Counted from the first letter of the stretch, positions 50,501-57,033 are shown. The stretch: 64,000 bases of DNA from Amphimedon queenslandica (GCF_000090795.2 NW_003546460.1:46291-110290); one strand, 5' to 3'. Notes: generated by a model from the letters alone, not told the origin. Numbers and translations: made by a program.

Positions 50501-53449
50501 ATGACAGTCAGGTGACCTACACTCACCGTCAGTGTCACTATATTGGCCTTTCTATAAATAGCATTAGCATTATCAGCTATTGACTGGTGGAGCTCCTTAA
50601 ACTCTTCCATTGATAGACGTAACTATTAATAGACTCAGCTAAGCTCCGCCCCTAACTCCACCCATTTCTTACGTGAGGTGTGAGTCCATGTATATTAATC
50701 ATTCCTTCGTTCAGCAGTACAGCAGTGAGGGAGTAGAGAGAGGGAGGGGTAGGGGGACACTGACCATCAGAATCAGACTATAATTAAAGATAACAATTAC
50801 GTGTACATACATGGGCAAGTACATTGTACAGCTGGTAATTTTACAGGAGGGAACTTTTAGCTAATTCCCATGATTGACTAACTTTAACTTAATTTTAAAA
50901 AGTTTGGTAAAGGATCACCCTTTCATGTTATGGCTTCTTATAAATTAGGAGCCTTTCCCTTTTAAATGTTACCCTCTGTAAGGGAACTCACCAGGTGGTA
51001 AGTATGATACTTGAACCCGAGTATATTAATGAAGGTTGATGGGGAACAAGGGTAGCTTCTTAATAAAGGTATGAAGAAGTGTCGCTGGTCGAAATGAGAC
51101 TCAAACGCTTGAAGAATGACATCCAGAACACGATTAGGATCCATACTGAATCTACCTACAAATGAAAGACAGTATGATAGTGTATTATTGAACAACTAGT
51201 GATTAATATTGTAATGTTAATGACAGCACAACTCAATTAACCAGTGGTTAATATATTAATGGTTAGCTAACCTATTAATGACTTGATGCTGTCCAGTACT
51301 TGTCCATGGTCCACGCCCACCAGAGGCTCATGTCCCAGCTCGCCTTATAAGGTAAAGAGAGAGTCAGTTAATGATGCTCTTAGTTTACTTATGAGCTTTG
51401 AGAATCCTTCGTTCTCCTCGCGGCAAAGATTAAATTTCTGTTGCTTATAACTACAAATAGAGAGAGAGAGGAAGGAGAGAGGAAATGGAAGATGAGAATA
51501 GACAAATAAACAAATATAAATAATAATAATAATAATACACATACATACTAATAATATACAGTAATATCTAATACATATACATACTATAATAATAATGAAT
51601 ATTAATATATTCACGGATTAAACTGCTTACTATATTTTAGTTTTAGTCTTCACATATTTTTGATTGAAGCTGTTCTTTGATGATATGAAACCAGCTCCTT
51701 CCAGCGAGTCCATATCTAATCTTTCCTTCAATAAATCATCACCAGTCACGCTCTACACAAAATACATCATCAACTTTATTAGTACCATATTGTGATAATA
51801 ACGTACCACTAGTGAGAGGGTTAGAGACCTCAGCGACTTTCTTTGAGACTTGTCTTCACTGCATGAGACCTCAGCATCTTATAAAGGGGAGGGGCAGGGG
51901 GAGGGGCATAGTTATATGAATATTAATGAAATACCTAATGATGATAATACGTCAGTGATGAGAGAAGAGAGGATTGGAGAAGAGTCCTGTATAGTGAAGA
52001 AAAGATATAATTGAATGGAAGTTGAAGTTGCTCCAAAATCGGACAAAAGTCCCTGTACTATAGTACAGGGATTTTTGTGAAATTTCACCAAAATTGACAA
52101 GTAGAAAATTCCTCAATTTTATTACATTTTCTGATGCATATACATGTACTTATGTTGTGTAAAAAGTTTGAGCGGATTCCAATCAAGTTTGGATTTTTTA
52201 TGATTTTTTAAAGTTGCTCCAAAATCTGACAAAAGTCCCTGTACTATAGTACAGGGATTTTTGTCAAATTTCACCAAAATTGACAAGTAGAAAATTCCTC
52301 AATTTTATTACATTTTCTGATGCATATACATGTACTTATGCTGTGTAGAAAGTTTGAGCTGATTCCAATCAAGTTTGGATTTTTTATGATTTTTTAAAGT
52401 TGCTCCAAAATTGGACAAAAGTCCCTGTACTATAGTACAGGGATTTTTGTGAAATTTCACCAAAATTGACAAGTAGGAAATTCCTCAATTTTATTACATT
52501 TCCTGATGCATATACATGTACTTATGCTGTGTAGAAAGTTTGAGCTGATTCCAATCAAGTTTGGATTTTTTATGATTTTTTAAAGTTGCTCCAAAATTGG
52601 ACAAAAGTCCCTGTACTATAGTACAGGGATTTTTGTGAAATTTCACCAAAATTGACAAGTAGGAAATTCCTCAATTTTATTACATTTCCTGATGCATATA
52701 CATGTACTTATGCTGTGTAGAAAGTTTGAGCTGATTCCAATCAAGTTTGGATTTTTTATGATTTTTTAAAGTTGCTCCAAAATTGGACAAAAGTCCCTGT
52801 ACTATAGTACAGGGATTTTTGTGAAATTTCACCAAAATTGACAAGTACAAAATTCCTCAATTTTATTACATTTTCTGATGCATATACATGTACTTATGTT
52901 GTGTACCAGACACTTACTAATGACGTTAAAAGTGATTTACAGAAATCCCCAACCTCATCTGAATCAATCTCATTATTAATACAACATGAGAAGAGATCGT
53001 AAAACAATCCATATAAAGCTGTAGGGGGAGGAGGGGAAGAGGAAAGGGGGAGACACAAGATGGAAGAAGAGAGGAAATGGATAACATCAAAAAGACACAA
53101 CAATCCAAGAAATTCAATTATTGTTAATTAATTAGGCCATTAATTAAGCAGCTGTAGAGCTAACCTTCCAATTAAAGCCCACCTGTATATGCATCGACCA
53201 CCCACGCACATAATTACAAGTAAACAATAAACAAAGCATTTAAATATTTATTTTATTTATTTATTAATCTTACAGCTTTCAGCAGATCTGTGAAGACTCA
53301 GTATGCTGTCATGATTAAATGTCGAAAAACTCTCTTTGAAAAGAGCCAACCTGTTAAAAATAAATTTAAAATGATTACATTAAAATGTCTTACGCTTCTT
53401 CTCTGCCTTTTGAGGACCAATTCTTCACGAGTTTCTGCATTCCTTCCAT
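18868..53449 (-). CDS. THOC2: THO complex subunit 2 (host of nested genes)
   Basis: THOC2 is the large scaffold of the nuclear THO/TREX complex, coupling transcription to mRNA packaging and export. The start at 53449 reads [11 protein letters not shown] then KGREE, matching the family N-terminus. Exons 53394-53449, 53274-53350 and 52918-53018 join in frame. Family blocks then follow in order: [11 protein letters not shown] (~51680), [16 protein letters not shown] (~51420), [11 protein letters not shown] (~51130), [16 protein letters not shown] (~49490), [16 protein letters not shown] (~46960), [13 protein letters not shown] (~45680), [16 protein letters not shown] (23658 down), [13 protein letters not shown] (~22990), VWEDI (~22420), [15 protein letters not shown] (~21020) and [10 protein letters not shown] (~20835). 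A long Lys/Ser/Thr/Pro-rich disordered tail follows (about 20520-19000). The last exon ends [13 protein letters not shown], stop TAA 18868-18870. Introns are mostly short; one is 21.8 kb. Confidence 0.92.
21117..21152. repeat. (TAA)n microsatellite
   Basis: About 11 trinucleotide units in a THOC2 intron. A similar tract lies at 23033-23062. Confidence 0.9.
22718..22797. repeat. Degraded copy of sequence at 45883-45957
   Basis: GTGGATCAGACAGTACGGAG followed by a diverged stretch to CATCATATCCAC resembles 45883-45957 over about 75 bp, at roughly 80% identity by eye. Both copies lie in THOC2 introns, 23 kb apart, in the same orientation. The copy near 45.9 kb is open on the minus strand but is not needed for the conserved THOC2 reading frame. 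Confidence 0.7.
23200..23460. repeat. Copies of the dispersed 186-bp repeat family
   Basis: The diagnostic GGAATCAGCTTAAACTTTTAC and ACATAAGTACATGTATATGC blocks appear here, with a further partial block ending near 23450, in the THOC2 intron just downstream of the 23479-23658 exon. Confidence 0.8.
23786..24138 (+). promoter_or_regulatory. Shared upstream module with X-box-like site and TATA box (family gene 1)
   Basis: A block starting ACTCCTACCCTCGTACC and running through TGTGATAGAATGTAACAGAC, CACCTGATGCTG and CTACTATAGCAACATTAA recurs upstream of the genes at 27684 and 30876. GCTACTATAGCAAC (24033-24046) matches the RFX X-box consensus GTHNYYATRRNAAC with one mismatch. TATAAAA follows at 24078-24084, 61 bp before the ATG. 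Confidence 0.65.
24139..26206 (+). CDS. Family gene 1: multi-pass membrane protein with repeat-rich insert (type 2)
   Basis: Not a family I recognise. Three exons: 24139-24180 ([14 protein letters not shown]), a 15-nt micro-exon 24240-24254 (IIKKK), and 24308-26206; about 651 aa. The third exon is in frame well upstream of the internal Met at 24578, which is why I extended the gene. Hydrophobic segments include one after [12 protein letters not shown], one ending SVAYFFGDN-like ([12 protein letters not shown]), one with [11 protein letters not shown], and [11 protein letters not shown]. Two C-terminal segments flank [12 protein letters not shown]. Between TM6 and TM7 is a ~280-residue insert with recurring IEGG/Ix[13 protein letters not shown] patterns and a Gln-rich stretch. 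The tail has about 11 tandem DEDG/DENG-type tetrapeptides. It lies entirely inside a THOC2 intron on the opposite strand. Function unknown; the long open frame and conserved paralogues argue it is real. Confidence 0.85.
26035..26166 (+). repeat. 12-bp coding minisatellite (GATGAGGATGGA-type)
   Basis: Eleven imperfect 12-bp units encode an acidic [12 protein letters not shown] tail at the C-terminus of family gene 1. Confidence 0.9.
26207..27296. other. Intergenic region, family genes 1 and 2
   Basis: AT-rich with no convincing coding sequence. A tRNA-like B-box (GGTTCAATCCC on the minus strand, about 26512-26522) occurs without a foldable tRNA. From about 27215 the sequence (ACCAATCACAATAGCAATTG) is shared with the region upstream of family gene 3 (about 30371), so the duplicated module starts here. 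Confidence 0.55.
27297..27683 (+). promoter_or_regulatory. Shared upstream module with X-box-like site and TATA box (family gene 2)
   Basis: Same module as at 23786. GTTACTATAGCAAC (27551-27564) fits the RFX X-box consensus GTHNYYATRRNAAC at every position. TATAAAA lies at 27597-27603, 87 bp before the ATG. Confidence 0.68.
27684..29727 (+). CDS. Family gene 2: multi-pass membrane protein with repeat-rich insert (type 2)
   Basis: Two exons: 27684-27749 ([14 protein letters not shown]..., 22 aa) and 27799-29727; about 664 aa. Paralogue of the gene at 24139, keeping the same landmarks: [38 protein letters not shown], a DPC motif then [12 protein letters not shown], and [12 protein letters not shown]. 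The TM6-TM7 insert again has GGT/IEGG-rich repeats ([26 protein letters not shown]) but also five near-identical blocks of [12 protein letters not shown] Cys-rich stretch ([12 protein letters not shown]) precedes TM7. It begins 1.5 kb downstream of family gene 1, same strand, with its own promoter module. The insert would be cytoplasmic if the N-terminus is inside (inference from TM count and the positive-inside rule). Confidence 0.85.
28938..29128 (+). repeat. ~33-bp coding minisatellite (Gln-rich)
   Basis: Five tandem units (CAACAACAACAACAACAAGT then ACAAGAAGGAGGA) encode the [11 protein letters not shown] repeats of family gene 2. Antisense reading frames across it (Cys-, Leu- or Val-rich) are shadows. 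Confidence 0.92.
29728..30448. other. Intergenic region, family genes 2 and 3
   Basis: No coding sequence that I can support. The last ~90 bp repeat the sequence upstream of family gene 2 (ACCAATCACAATAGCAATTG, then AACTCAACTGAGCACTATA). Confidence 0.5.
30467..30663. other. Assembly gap (197 N) inside a duplicated promoter module
   Basis: The gap begins right after CTCCTACCCTCGTACC and ends right before CTGTGATAGAATGTAAC. Between those anchors the copies at 23786 and 27297 have about 155-165 bp, so the missing sequence is almost certainly that part of the module. Confidence 0.95.
30664..30875 (+). promoter_or_regulatory. Shared upstream module with X-box-like site and TATA box (family gene 3)
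   Basis: GTTACTATAGCAAT (30743-30756) matches the X-box consensus except for its last base. TATAAAA lies at 30790-30796, 86 bp before the ATG. Its 5' part is lost in the N gap. Confidence 0.62.
30876..32044 (+). CDS. Family gene 3: ~8-TM membrane protein (type 1)
   Basis: Unrecognised family. Two exons: 30876-30896 (MGKAKDK) and 30944-32044; 373 aa. Exon 2 opens [19 protein letters not shown], then [12 protein letters not shown] (TM1). TM2-TM4 follow with [14 protein letters not shown] after TM3 and HVWEPLKTL in TM4. A Cys/acidic loop ([16 protein letters not shown]) precedes TM5 with [32 protein letters not shown] marks the loop and TM6. TM7 ends [19 protein letters not shown] with an N-S-T sequon, and TM8 contains GGICWGNFL. 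If the N-terminus is inside, the DNC and LDC cysteines and the sequon are all extracellular and the acidic loop and tail are cytoplasmic, which is self-consistent. First gene of tandem module 1. Confidence 0.87.
32045..32507. other. 3' flank of gene 3 and upstream region of gene 4
   Basis: The block from about 32225 (CTGCCAGTCCTATCATAGAG through ACTACTGTGGTAAAGG) is repeated upstream of the second gene in modules 2 and 3 (about 36960 and 41510). It has no TATAAAA or X-box like those of the first genes, so the second genes are regulated differently or depend on read-through. Confidence 0.55.
32508..33746 (+). pseudogene. Family gene 4: chimaeric, frameshifted family member
   Basis: Exon 1 (32508-32531, MGKGKDKK) and exon 2 from 32580 give [19 protein letters not shown], then [20 protein letters not shown] as in type 1 genes. 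A 2-bp TA insertion (AGTGCTATACACTAAC, against AGTGCTACACTAAC at 37221's gene) then breaks the frame near 32720. The following frame jumps straight to a type 2-like insert ([29 protein letters not shown]) and the two last TM segments ([32 protein letters not shown]). TM3-TM6 are absent. A second break at about 33075-33109 is shared with the 37221 copy. The tail has DPTPVDR-type heptapeptide repeats. Disabled, or mis-sequenced at the TA. Confidence 0.7.
33747..34480. other. Duplicated 3' flank of family gene 4
   Basis: Non-coding, AT-rich, and closely similar to 38473-39218 downstream of the paralogue. The similarity is a remnant of segmental duplication, not evidence of function. Confidence 0.7.
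34481..35197. mobile_element. Non-autonomous TIR DNA transposon (MITE-like), 717 bp
   Basis: The left end CAGGGATATAATAGACTACC (continuing GTATACGGGATTGG) and the reverse complement of the right end agree at 33 of 34 positions. The insertion is flanked on both sides by ATTTTAT, a 7-bp target-site duplication. The paralogous flank of module 2 (about 39211-39235) lacks the element. No transposase-like frame is present. CAGGG ends are typical of hAT elements, but those make 8-bp duplications, so the superfamily is open. Confidence 0.85.
35198..35384. other. Duplicated flank upstream of family gene 5
   Basis: Continues the ancestral module sequence after the transposon (ATTTTATGGAAATAC, matching 39223 onward). 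No gene. Confidence 0.6.
35385..35576 (+). promoter_or_regulatory. Upstream module with X-box-like site and TATA box (family gene 5)
   Basis: GTTGTTATGGCAAC (35428-35441) fits GTHNYYATRRNAAC at every position. TATAAAA is at 35495-35501, 82 bp before the ATG. CACCTGATACTGTTCTTAGT precedes the site, as in the other modules. Confidence 0.68.
35577..36790 (+). CDS. Family gene 5: ~8-TM membrane protein (type 1)
   Basis: Unrecognised family. Exon 1 35577-35600 (MSQAKDEK), exon 2 35657-36790; 385 aa. Landmarks match gene 3: [82 protein letters not shown] with an N-S-T sequon, and GGICWGRFL. The acidic loop after TM4 is [13 protein letters not shown]. The cytoplasmic tail carries three tandem heptapeptides (TNHLKDR-type) that gene 3 lacks. 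First gene of tandem module 2, followed by a chimaeric gene at 37221. No substrate or partner can be inferred. Confidence 0.87.
36791..37220. other. 3' flank of gene 5 and upstream region of gene 6
   Basis: Same duplicated block as 32225-32507 (CTGCCAGTCCTATCATAAAG, then ACTACTGTGGTAAAGGG). No gene. Confidence 0.6.
37221..38472 (+). CDS. Family gene 6: chimaeric member with two overlapping frames
   Basis: Exon 1 37221-37244 (MGKGKDKK) and exon 2 from 37296 give a type 1 N-terminus ([20 protein letters not shown], then [15 protein letters not shown]) running straight into a type 2 insert ([29 protein letters not shown]). This frame stops at 37835 after [10 protein letters not shown] second frame, +1 relative and overlapping 37801-37835, continues the same insert ([17 protein letters not shown]), then TM7-like [17 protein letters not shown] and TM8-like [15 protein letters not shown]. 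Seven-residue DPTPVDH-type repeats close it at 38472. Possible explanations are a pseudogene, a short intron (GTAAGT at 37737 could pair with an AG near 37806, about 70 bp, in frame), or +1 recoding. Unlike gene 4 it has no other break. Confidence 0.65.
38473..39313. other. Duplicated 3' flank of family gene 6
   Basis: Paralogous to 33747-34480 plus 35198-35240. The position matching the 717-bp element is empty here (TTTATTTTGATGATTTTATG). No gene. Confidence 0.65.
39314..39858. mobile_element. Candidate MITE, 545 bp, present only between modules 2 and 3
   Basis: The left end GGGGCGAGCAAAACG and the reverse complement of the right end GGGGCGAGCAAAAGCG share 13 bp exactly. The interval is absent from the matching place upstream of gene 5. 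The target-site duplication is unclear (ATTAA / AATCA). No transposase-like frame seen. Confidence 0.45.
39945..40147 (+). promoter_or_regulatory. Upstream module with X-box-like site and TATA box (family gene 7)
   Basis: GTTGTTATGGCAAC (39999-40012) fits the RFX X-box consensus at every position. TATAAAA is at 40066-40072, 82 bp before the ATG. The spacing is the same as for gene 5. Confidence 0.68.
40148..41382 (+). CDS. Family gene 7: ~8-TM membrane protein (type 1)
   Basis: Unrecognised family. Exon 1 40148-40171 (MSQAKDQK), exon 2 40228-41382; 392 aa. Very close to gene 5: [67 protein letters not shown] and [13 protein letters not shown]. Differences are a shorter acidic loop ([13 protein letters not shown]), one base less at the splice acceptor context (exon starts GAATTTCAC rather than GGAATTTAC, frame kept), and a longer tail of six TNHLKDP/S-type heptapeptides against three. 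First gene of tandem module 3, upstream of the degraded gene 8. Confidence 0.87.
41265..41373 (+). repeat. 21-bp coding minisatellite (NHLKDPT-type)
   Basis: GACAAACCACCTTAAAGATC-type 21-bp units, about five here and three in gene 5 (36717-36780), encode the variable cytoplasmic tail. Confidence 0.88.
41383..41731. other. 3' flank of gene 7 and upstream region of gene 8
   Basis: Same duplicated block as 36791-37165. It breaks off at the N gap after AGATAACTAACTATA. Confidence 0.6.
41732..41741. other. Assembly gap (10 N), probably under-sized
   Basis: Comparison with module 2 (37175 to about 37350) predicts that exon 1, the first intron and the first ~18 codons of exon 2, about 175 bp, are missing. 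The 10-N length is likely a placeholder. Confidence 0.85.
41742..42785 (+). pseudogene. Family gene 8: type 1 member with in-frame stop and frameshift
   Basis: Begins in the gap at [21 protein letters not shown] and continues [21 protein letters not shown] (TM1-TM2). A TGA at 41926-41928 interrupts the frame after KAYKNKW, but homology goes on in the same frame ([20 protein letters not shown]). A frameshift near 42190-42210 moves to a second frame with [49 protein letters not shown] and GGICWGRFI, ending at 42785. All eight TM regions are represented, so it derives from an intact type 1 gene. Its N-terminus is nearly identical to genes 4 and 6, which identifies it as the type 1 parent form of those chimaeras. 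Pseudogene or draft-sequence errors cannot be told apart here. Confidence 0.72.
42786..44128. other. Intergenic region, family genes 8 and 9
   Basis: Mostly unassigned AT-rich sequence. About 43030-43110 resembles the gene 5 upstream flank (CATACTCTTAAGTGCAGAAA, matching about 35238), so a decayed module edge is present. No X-box/TATA pair of the type seen upstream of genes 1, 2, 3, 5 and 7. Confidence 0.5.
44129..45350 (+). CDS. Family gene 9: divergent ~8-TM membrane protein (type 1)
   Basis: Unrecognised family. Exon 1 44129-44146 (MGDEKE; donor GTTCGT is a weak GT site), exon 2 44196-45350; about 390 aa. The most divergent intact type 1 copy, so it shows which positions are constrained: [60 protein letters not shown] and [17 protein letters not shown] are kept. 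The cytoplasmic loop after TM4 is Cys-containing ([12 protein letters not shown]) rather than acidic. The tail is basic and Lys/Thr-rich without a minisatellite. It ends 106 bp from the THOC2 exon at 45456, so the cluster fills the intron to its 5' edge. Confidence 0.85.
45960..45994. repeat. (TAA)n microsatellite
   Basis: Eleven trinucleotide units in a THOC2 intron, upstream of the nested gene at 46175. Confidence 0.9.
46175..46870 (+). CDS. Nested small Cys-rich, multi-TM protein
   Basis: I do not recognise this protein. Two exons, 46175-46571 and 46644-46870, join in frame at a split Gly codon (207 aa). It has a signal peptide ([17 protein letters not shown]) and an extracellular region of about 75 residues with nine Cys (spacing C-x5-C, C-x5-C-x-C-x2-C, later C-x5-C-x8-C) and several N-x-S/T sequons. 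A basic RKRQ stretch follows, then about four hydrophobic segments ([19 protein letters not shown], the one around [17 protein letters not shown], and two around [19 protein letters not shown] and DLVIF). It lies on the opposite strand in the THOC2 intron between exons ending at 46914 and starting at 45811. The in-frame splice, signal peptide and sequons support a real gene. Confidence 0.7.
47530..47600. repeat. (GA)n / G-rich simple repeat
   Basis: GAGAGA tract with a GGGGGGGGGCGAGGGGGAGGG core just upstream (minus strand) of a THOC2 exon. The antisense reading frame is low-complexity. Confidence 0.85.
48086..48092 (+). promoter_or_regulatory. TATA box of nested gene 48168
   Basis: TATAAAA, 76 bp before the ATG at 48168-48170. 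The paralogue at 54250 has a TATA box at 54343-54349 at about the same distance. The in-frame ATG at 48081 would overlap this box, so it was not used as the start. Confidence 0.6.
48168..49229 (+). CDS. Nested helical protein, paralogue of 53634-54250
   Basis: No family recognised. Exon 1 48168-48500 (111 codons from [16 protein letters not shown]) and exon 2 49008-49229; 184 aa. The sequence looks all-helical, soluble and without a signal peptide. Its central block ([20 protein letters not shown], then [29 protein letters not shown]) is almost identical to the minus-strand gene at 53634-54250, while both termini differ strongly. The paralogue's exon 1 is also exactly 111 codons with the same splice site, which fixes the start here. 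It sits on the opposite strand in the THOC2 intron between exons at about 49478 and 47755. Confidence 0.75.
52027..52910. repeat. 186-bp tandem repeat array with palindromic core, THOC2 intron
   Basis: GTTGCTCCAAAATYGGACAA recurs at 52027, 52213, 52399, 52585 and 52771, exactly 186 bp apart; the last unit is cut near 52910. Each unit has the perfect 20-bp palindrome CCCTGTACTATAGTACAGGG and the block TGATGCATATACATGTACTT. Copies differ at only a few positions, implying recent homogenisation. Related dispersed copies lie at 2310-2600, 5555-5650, 12945-13305, 16812-17097, 23200-23460 and 60940-61200. Confidence 0.95.
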
Positions 53450-53633
53450 TTTTTACCATGTGTAGGATCACGTGATTTTATCAGTATTAGCCACGTGGTC
53501 AGGTTATTATTAATAATAATAAACCACACCCCTCAAATGATTGTTATTAATAATTATTATTAATTAATTAGCAAAAAAACACAAACCACAGATACTACAA
53601 ATGCAAACTTTGATATAATAAATCTAATGAATA

Positions 53634-54250
53634 TCATTGTACATTGGTATTAATTTGAAGTCTTTCGAAAAAGTTCGGTAGCTTTTGTGTCATGGTTTTC
53701 AGATGACTTTCAATAGATTGCGATGGGAAAACTCTTGAATCTTCTTTTTGAGTCATCTGACAGAGAAACTGAGGTAGAGCGATGAGGAAATACACATTGT
53801 TAATGAAATCAGTGTAATTGACTGGAGCAGCTGACAGTAATTCATTTATATCAGCTAACAACTATAGAAAAAAAGAAAATAATAATCATAATAATAATAA
53901 TGATGATAATATCTTACCATTTCCATATCTGATATAATACAGTGTATCACCAGTACTAGTGATACTTCTTGTGGGTTGAATACACTTCCATCATAAGATG
54001 TTACTGTACCCAAATCATCACTAGTCAGCAGGAGTTTATCCCATTCTTCTGATAAATTATTCAACAGCTGTGAGTACTGGTACAGGGTCTCAGGTAGGAC
54101 TGATATTGCTTGTAGGTCATCAACACAGATATCTGTACCTCTTAGATCAACATCTTTTGGAATCGAACTCTGGAGCTTAGAAACTCCTTCGAAAAGATTC
54201 CTCAGTTTTTGAGAAATGAGAGGATTCAGAGCTGAAGGCTGTCCACACAT
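53634..54250 (-). CDS. Small helical protein, paralogue of nested gene 48168-49229
   Basis: No family recognised. Exon 1 54250-53918 (MCGQPSALNPLISQKL..., 111 codons), exon 2 53861-53634; 186 aa. It is predicted helical and soluble. The central block is nearly identical to the nested THOC2-intron gene, whereas the N-terminal ~45 and C-terminal ~75 residues share only general similarity. A minus-strand TATAAAA at 54349-54343 lies about 93 bp before the ATG. It lies just upstream of THOC2 on the same strand (about 185 bp between its stop and the THOC2 start), so its 3' end may overlap the THOC2 promoter. Confidence 0.75.
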
Positions 54251-55317
54251 TATGTCTAGAATTTGGCGATTATTATCAAAATGAGTTTTATCGAACTTGC
54301 TTAACTAAACTTGTTTTGAAATTGCCGAGTTGTTCCAGCTGGTTTTATAGCAGGTCTGCAGCTGTGAATATTTACAGCCTAAGGATGATATCATGCCACA
54401 TCAGTCAAAGGAAAGGATGTGACTGGACAGGATGGGAAACAGTAGGAATGTGTCATGAGTTCACGCACTTACTAACAATAATGTAAGTTGATATGCAACA
54501 CTTATCCTAATTCTAATGCACTTATCCTTGTTCCATCCTCATTCTAAAAAGGAAGCATGTTAGACATAACTCATTAACTGAACTGTTGAACTGAGAACAT
54601 CATGTATTCAGGAATATGATGCAGAATCTTACGTACAGGATGTGATGTGAAAGTAAAATATTTGAAACTGCCTTAAAATTGAATATCTTTAACATGAGTA
54701 CAATTACATGCTTAGCTGTCAGCCTGTCAAGTTTATTCAATTTTAAGCACCAATACAAATGACATAATAGCACCTTATAGAATTACCCGAATTAGACCCA
54801 CAGTGGCAGGTTAATGTAACGGAACACTACAGGGAAAGTTCATTGAAACCGTCTTACATTACAAAACAAACAAACCCATTCCTTTGTAACCAATACTAAT
54901 TCATAATGCAGGAACTGGGCTAGGCAGCAGTGGAGCAATATCTATGAGGAGACAATCGTTAGGACTTATAAAGAAATAATAATCAGTATATTGTATCATA
55001 TAAATATTATCATTTTAGAAGTTGCAAAAGCAAACAAATGTTATTCCCCCTGGCCAGCTGGCACACTATATCCACCACACCCCATTTGGTACTGGGTGTG
55101 GCTGGTATTTTAATTGGGGGTGTGACTATAGCTTCACTAATTGGGGGTGTGGTTATAACTCCACTAGCCCTACCTACTTTTTAATTAATTATAATAATTT
55201 TTTTTGCTTTTATTTTTTCTTTTTTTATTATTCAAAATTTTAAACCTTTGGCTCATTTTATCACTATTCATCCCATTACATGTAATAACGGAGAACATGC
55301 AATCAATACTTACCAGG

Positions 55318-55644
55318 GTCCAGTCCAGAACAGTCAGACCTACTAGAGGGGGTGGGGGGGTAAGAAGAACATGTGTGGATTATATTGTACATGCATAAAA
55401 TACATTATAAGCATGCGTAATTATACATTATTAACTCTCATGCTACCTCACACTCAACCAACTTTAAACTTGATCCTAAGTCCAGTCCAGTCCAGAACAG
55501 TCAGAGGCCTACTAGAGGTTGGGGGGGGGGTGGAAGGACATGTGTGGATTATATTGTACATGCATAAAATACATTATAAACATGCGTAATTACACATTAT
55601 TAACTCTCACTCTACCTCACACTCAACCAACTTTAAACTTGATC
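55318..55644. repeat. Direct duplication of ~157 bp
   Basis: AGTCCAGAACAGTCAGACCT... to ...ACTTTAAACTTGATCC (about 55318-55475) is repeated at about 55488-55644 with few differences, including GTGTGGATTATATTGTACAT and the G-rich GGGGGTGG stretch. Confidence 0.88.
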
Positions 55645-56029
55645 CCTGTAGAAATAAAAAAGAGAAAAATGTTTAAACAATAGAATAAGTAAAGATCAAT
55701 GGGACAGTGCTTTATTACATGTAATGGGATGAATAGTGATAAAATGAGCCGTTTATTATTAGCACTGTAATCAAGGTTATTAATAACATGCAATAGATAC
55801 ATTGTTACCATACACTGAAGACTTGGAGTGAATTGATGCTGAAGAAGACTGCATGCTGGCTTGAGTCTATGTAGCAATCTTAAGGAAAGGGAATAGAATA
55901 CATGTTACAGATAAGGATGTACATGTACATGATGGTGTGTGGATATCATTAACCAATAGAGAACCACACACTGGATGAATTGTAGTAGGATCTGAAGAAA
56001 CTGCTACAGTGCTAATATTCTAATAATAT

Positions 56030-56375
56030 CCTGAATAAAACAAGAGTGTGTGTACATGTATAAATAGTTAAACATATATACATGTACATGGCCTGACTAT
56101 ACCATATAGTTGATGTACTGTAGGTAGTTTCATCTTTAGAATACTGATAATATCCTGGAAATTAACAAGAATACACGTAAAATTTTTCATTTATTACCAA
56201 AATGACATAACTACCACATAACACATATTTACTGTACAATTGATGAGACTTGAAACAATATACTGAGTAATATCCTAAAAATATGCAAGAGTACATTAGA
56301 ATGCATAATATAAGTACGTACGACACTTGAAATAATATACTGAGTAATATCCTAAAAATATACAAGAGTACACTA
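56030..56375. repeat. Degenerate tandem repeat with AATATCCTRAAAATA motif
   Basis: Four units share AATATCCT(R)AAA and CAAGAGTACA(Y)TAGAATGC. The last two (about 56268-56310 and 56335-56381) are nearly identical, including TTGAAATAATATACTGAGTA just before. Confidence 0.7.
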
Positions 56376-57033
56376 GAATGCATACGTATGTACACGTACA
56401 TGTATAAAGATTAGGGCAGGACTTTATTACCTACAAACATAGAGTGTACATAATAATAATACACACGTACCAATAATGAATGAATGGATCATTGAAATAC
56501 TGACTGGTTGTCCTACATAAAACAATAGAGCTAGTATAATATGATATAACACACACACTACCATACAACTTGAAACATCCTGGGTTAGTCTTCAATAGCT
56601 GTACCTATAATGAGGATAATAATTAACAAACCACTTACCAGACCCAGGGATGGGAGGAGTGAGGGAGGTCTGGAGGAGTGGTGGTAAAATGGCGGATACT
56701 ACAAAGAAGAGGTTAATTCAGTAGATACTTACCAATGGAAGCTGAGGGAGGAAGAGAAAGAGAGAGAGAGAGTGTGTGTCTCCTGCCAGCTCATCTTCAG
56801 TTCAGTTCTTCTCTTCTTCTTTTGAAAAAGGCGGGAACAACACGTGCTACATGATACCACTGCGCATGTGCAGTAGGCATCACGTGATCCTCCTCCCTGA
56901 GTTATAAGTAGGTGTGCCTTTATAGGCGTGGTCATATTCAAAATGGCTGCTAAAAGTAAACTACATTTGATTGATCATTCCTTCGTATTATAAGACTCGC
57001 TTACTCTTATTATACGCTTCTCTTGCTCTCCAG

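Larger units (their letters stand above)
54251..57033. other. Gene-poor interval with tandem duplications
   Basis: No confident protein gene. On the minus strand, a start at about 56784 (MSWQETHTLSLSFSSSLSFH) splices plausibly to about 56703-56641, but the frame then stops soon after, giving only about 45 aa. Further GT-AG-bounded short segments downstream suggest a spliced non-coding or UTR transcript divergent from the TRAF gene. Positions 54260-54980 show nothing recognisable apart from the TATA box of the 54250 gene. Confidence 0.4.

Noticed and set aside
52027-52910. Regular direct repeats resembling a CRISPR array
   Set aside because: Period 186 bp with no unique spacers, in an intron of an animal gene; it is a tandem satellite.
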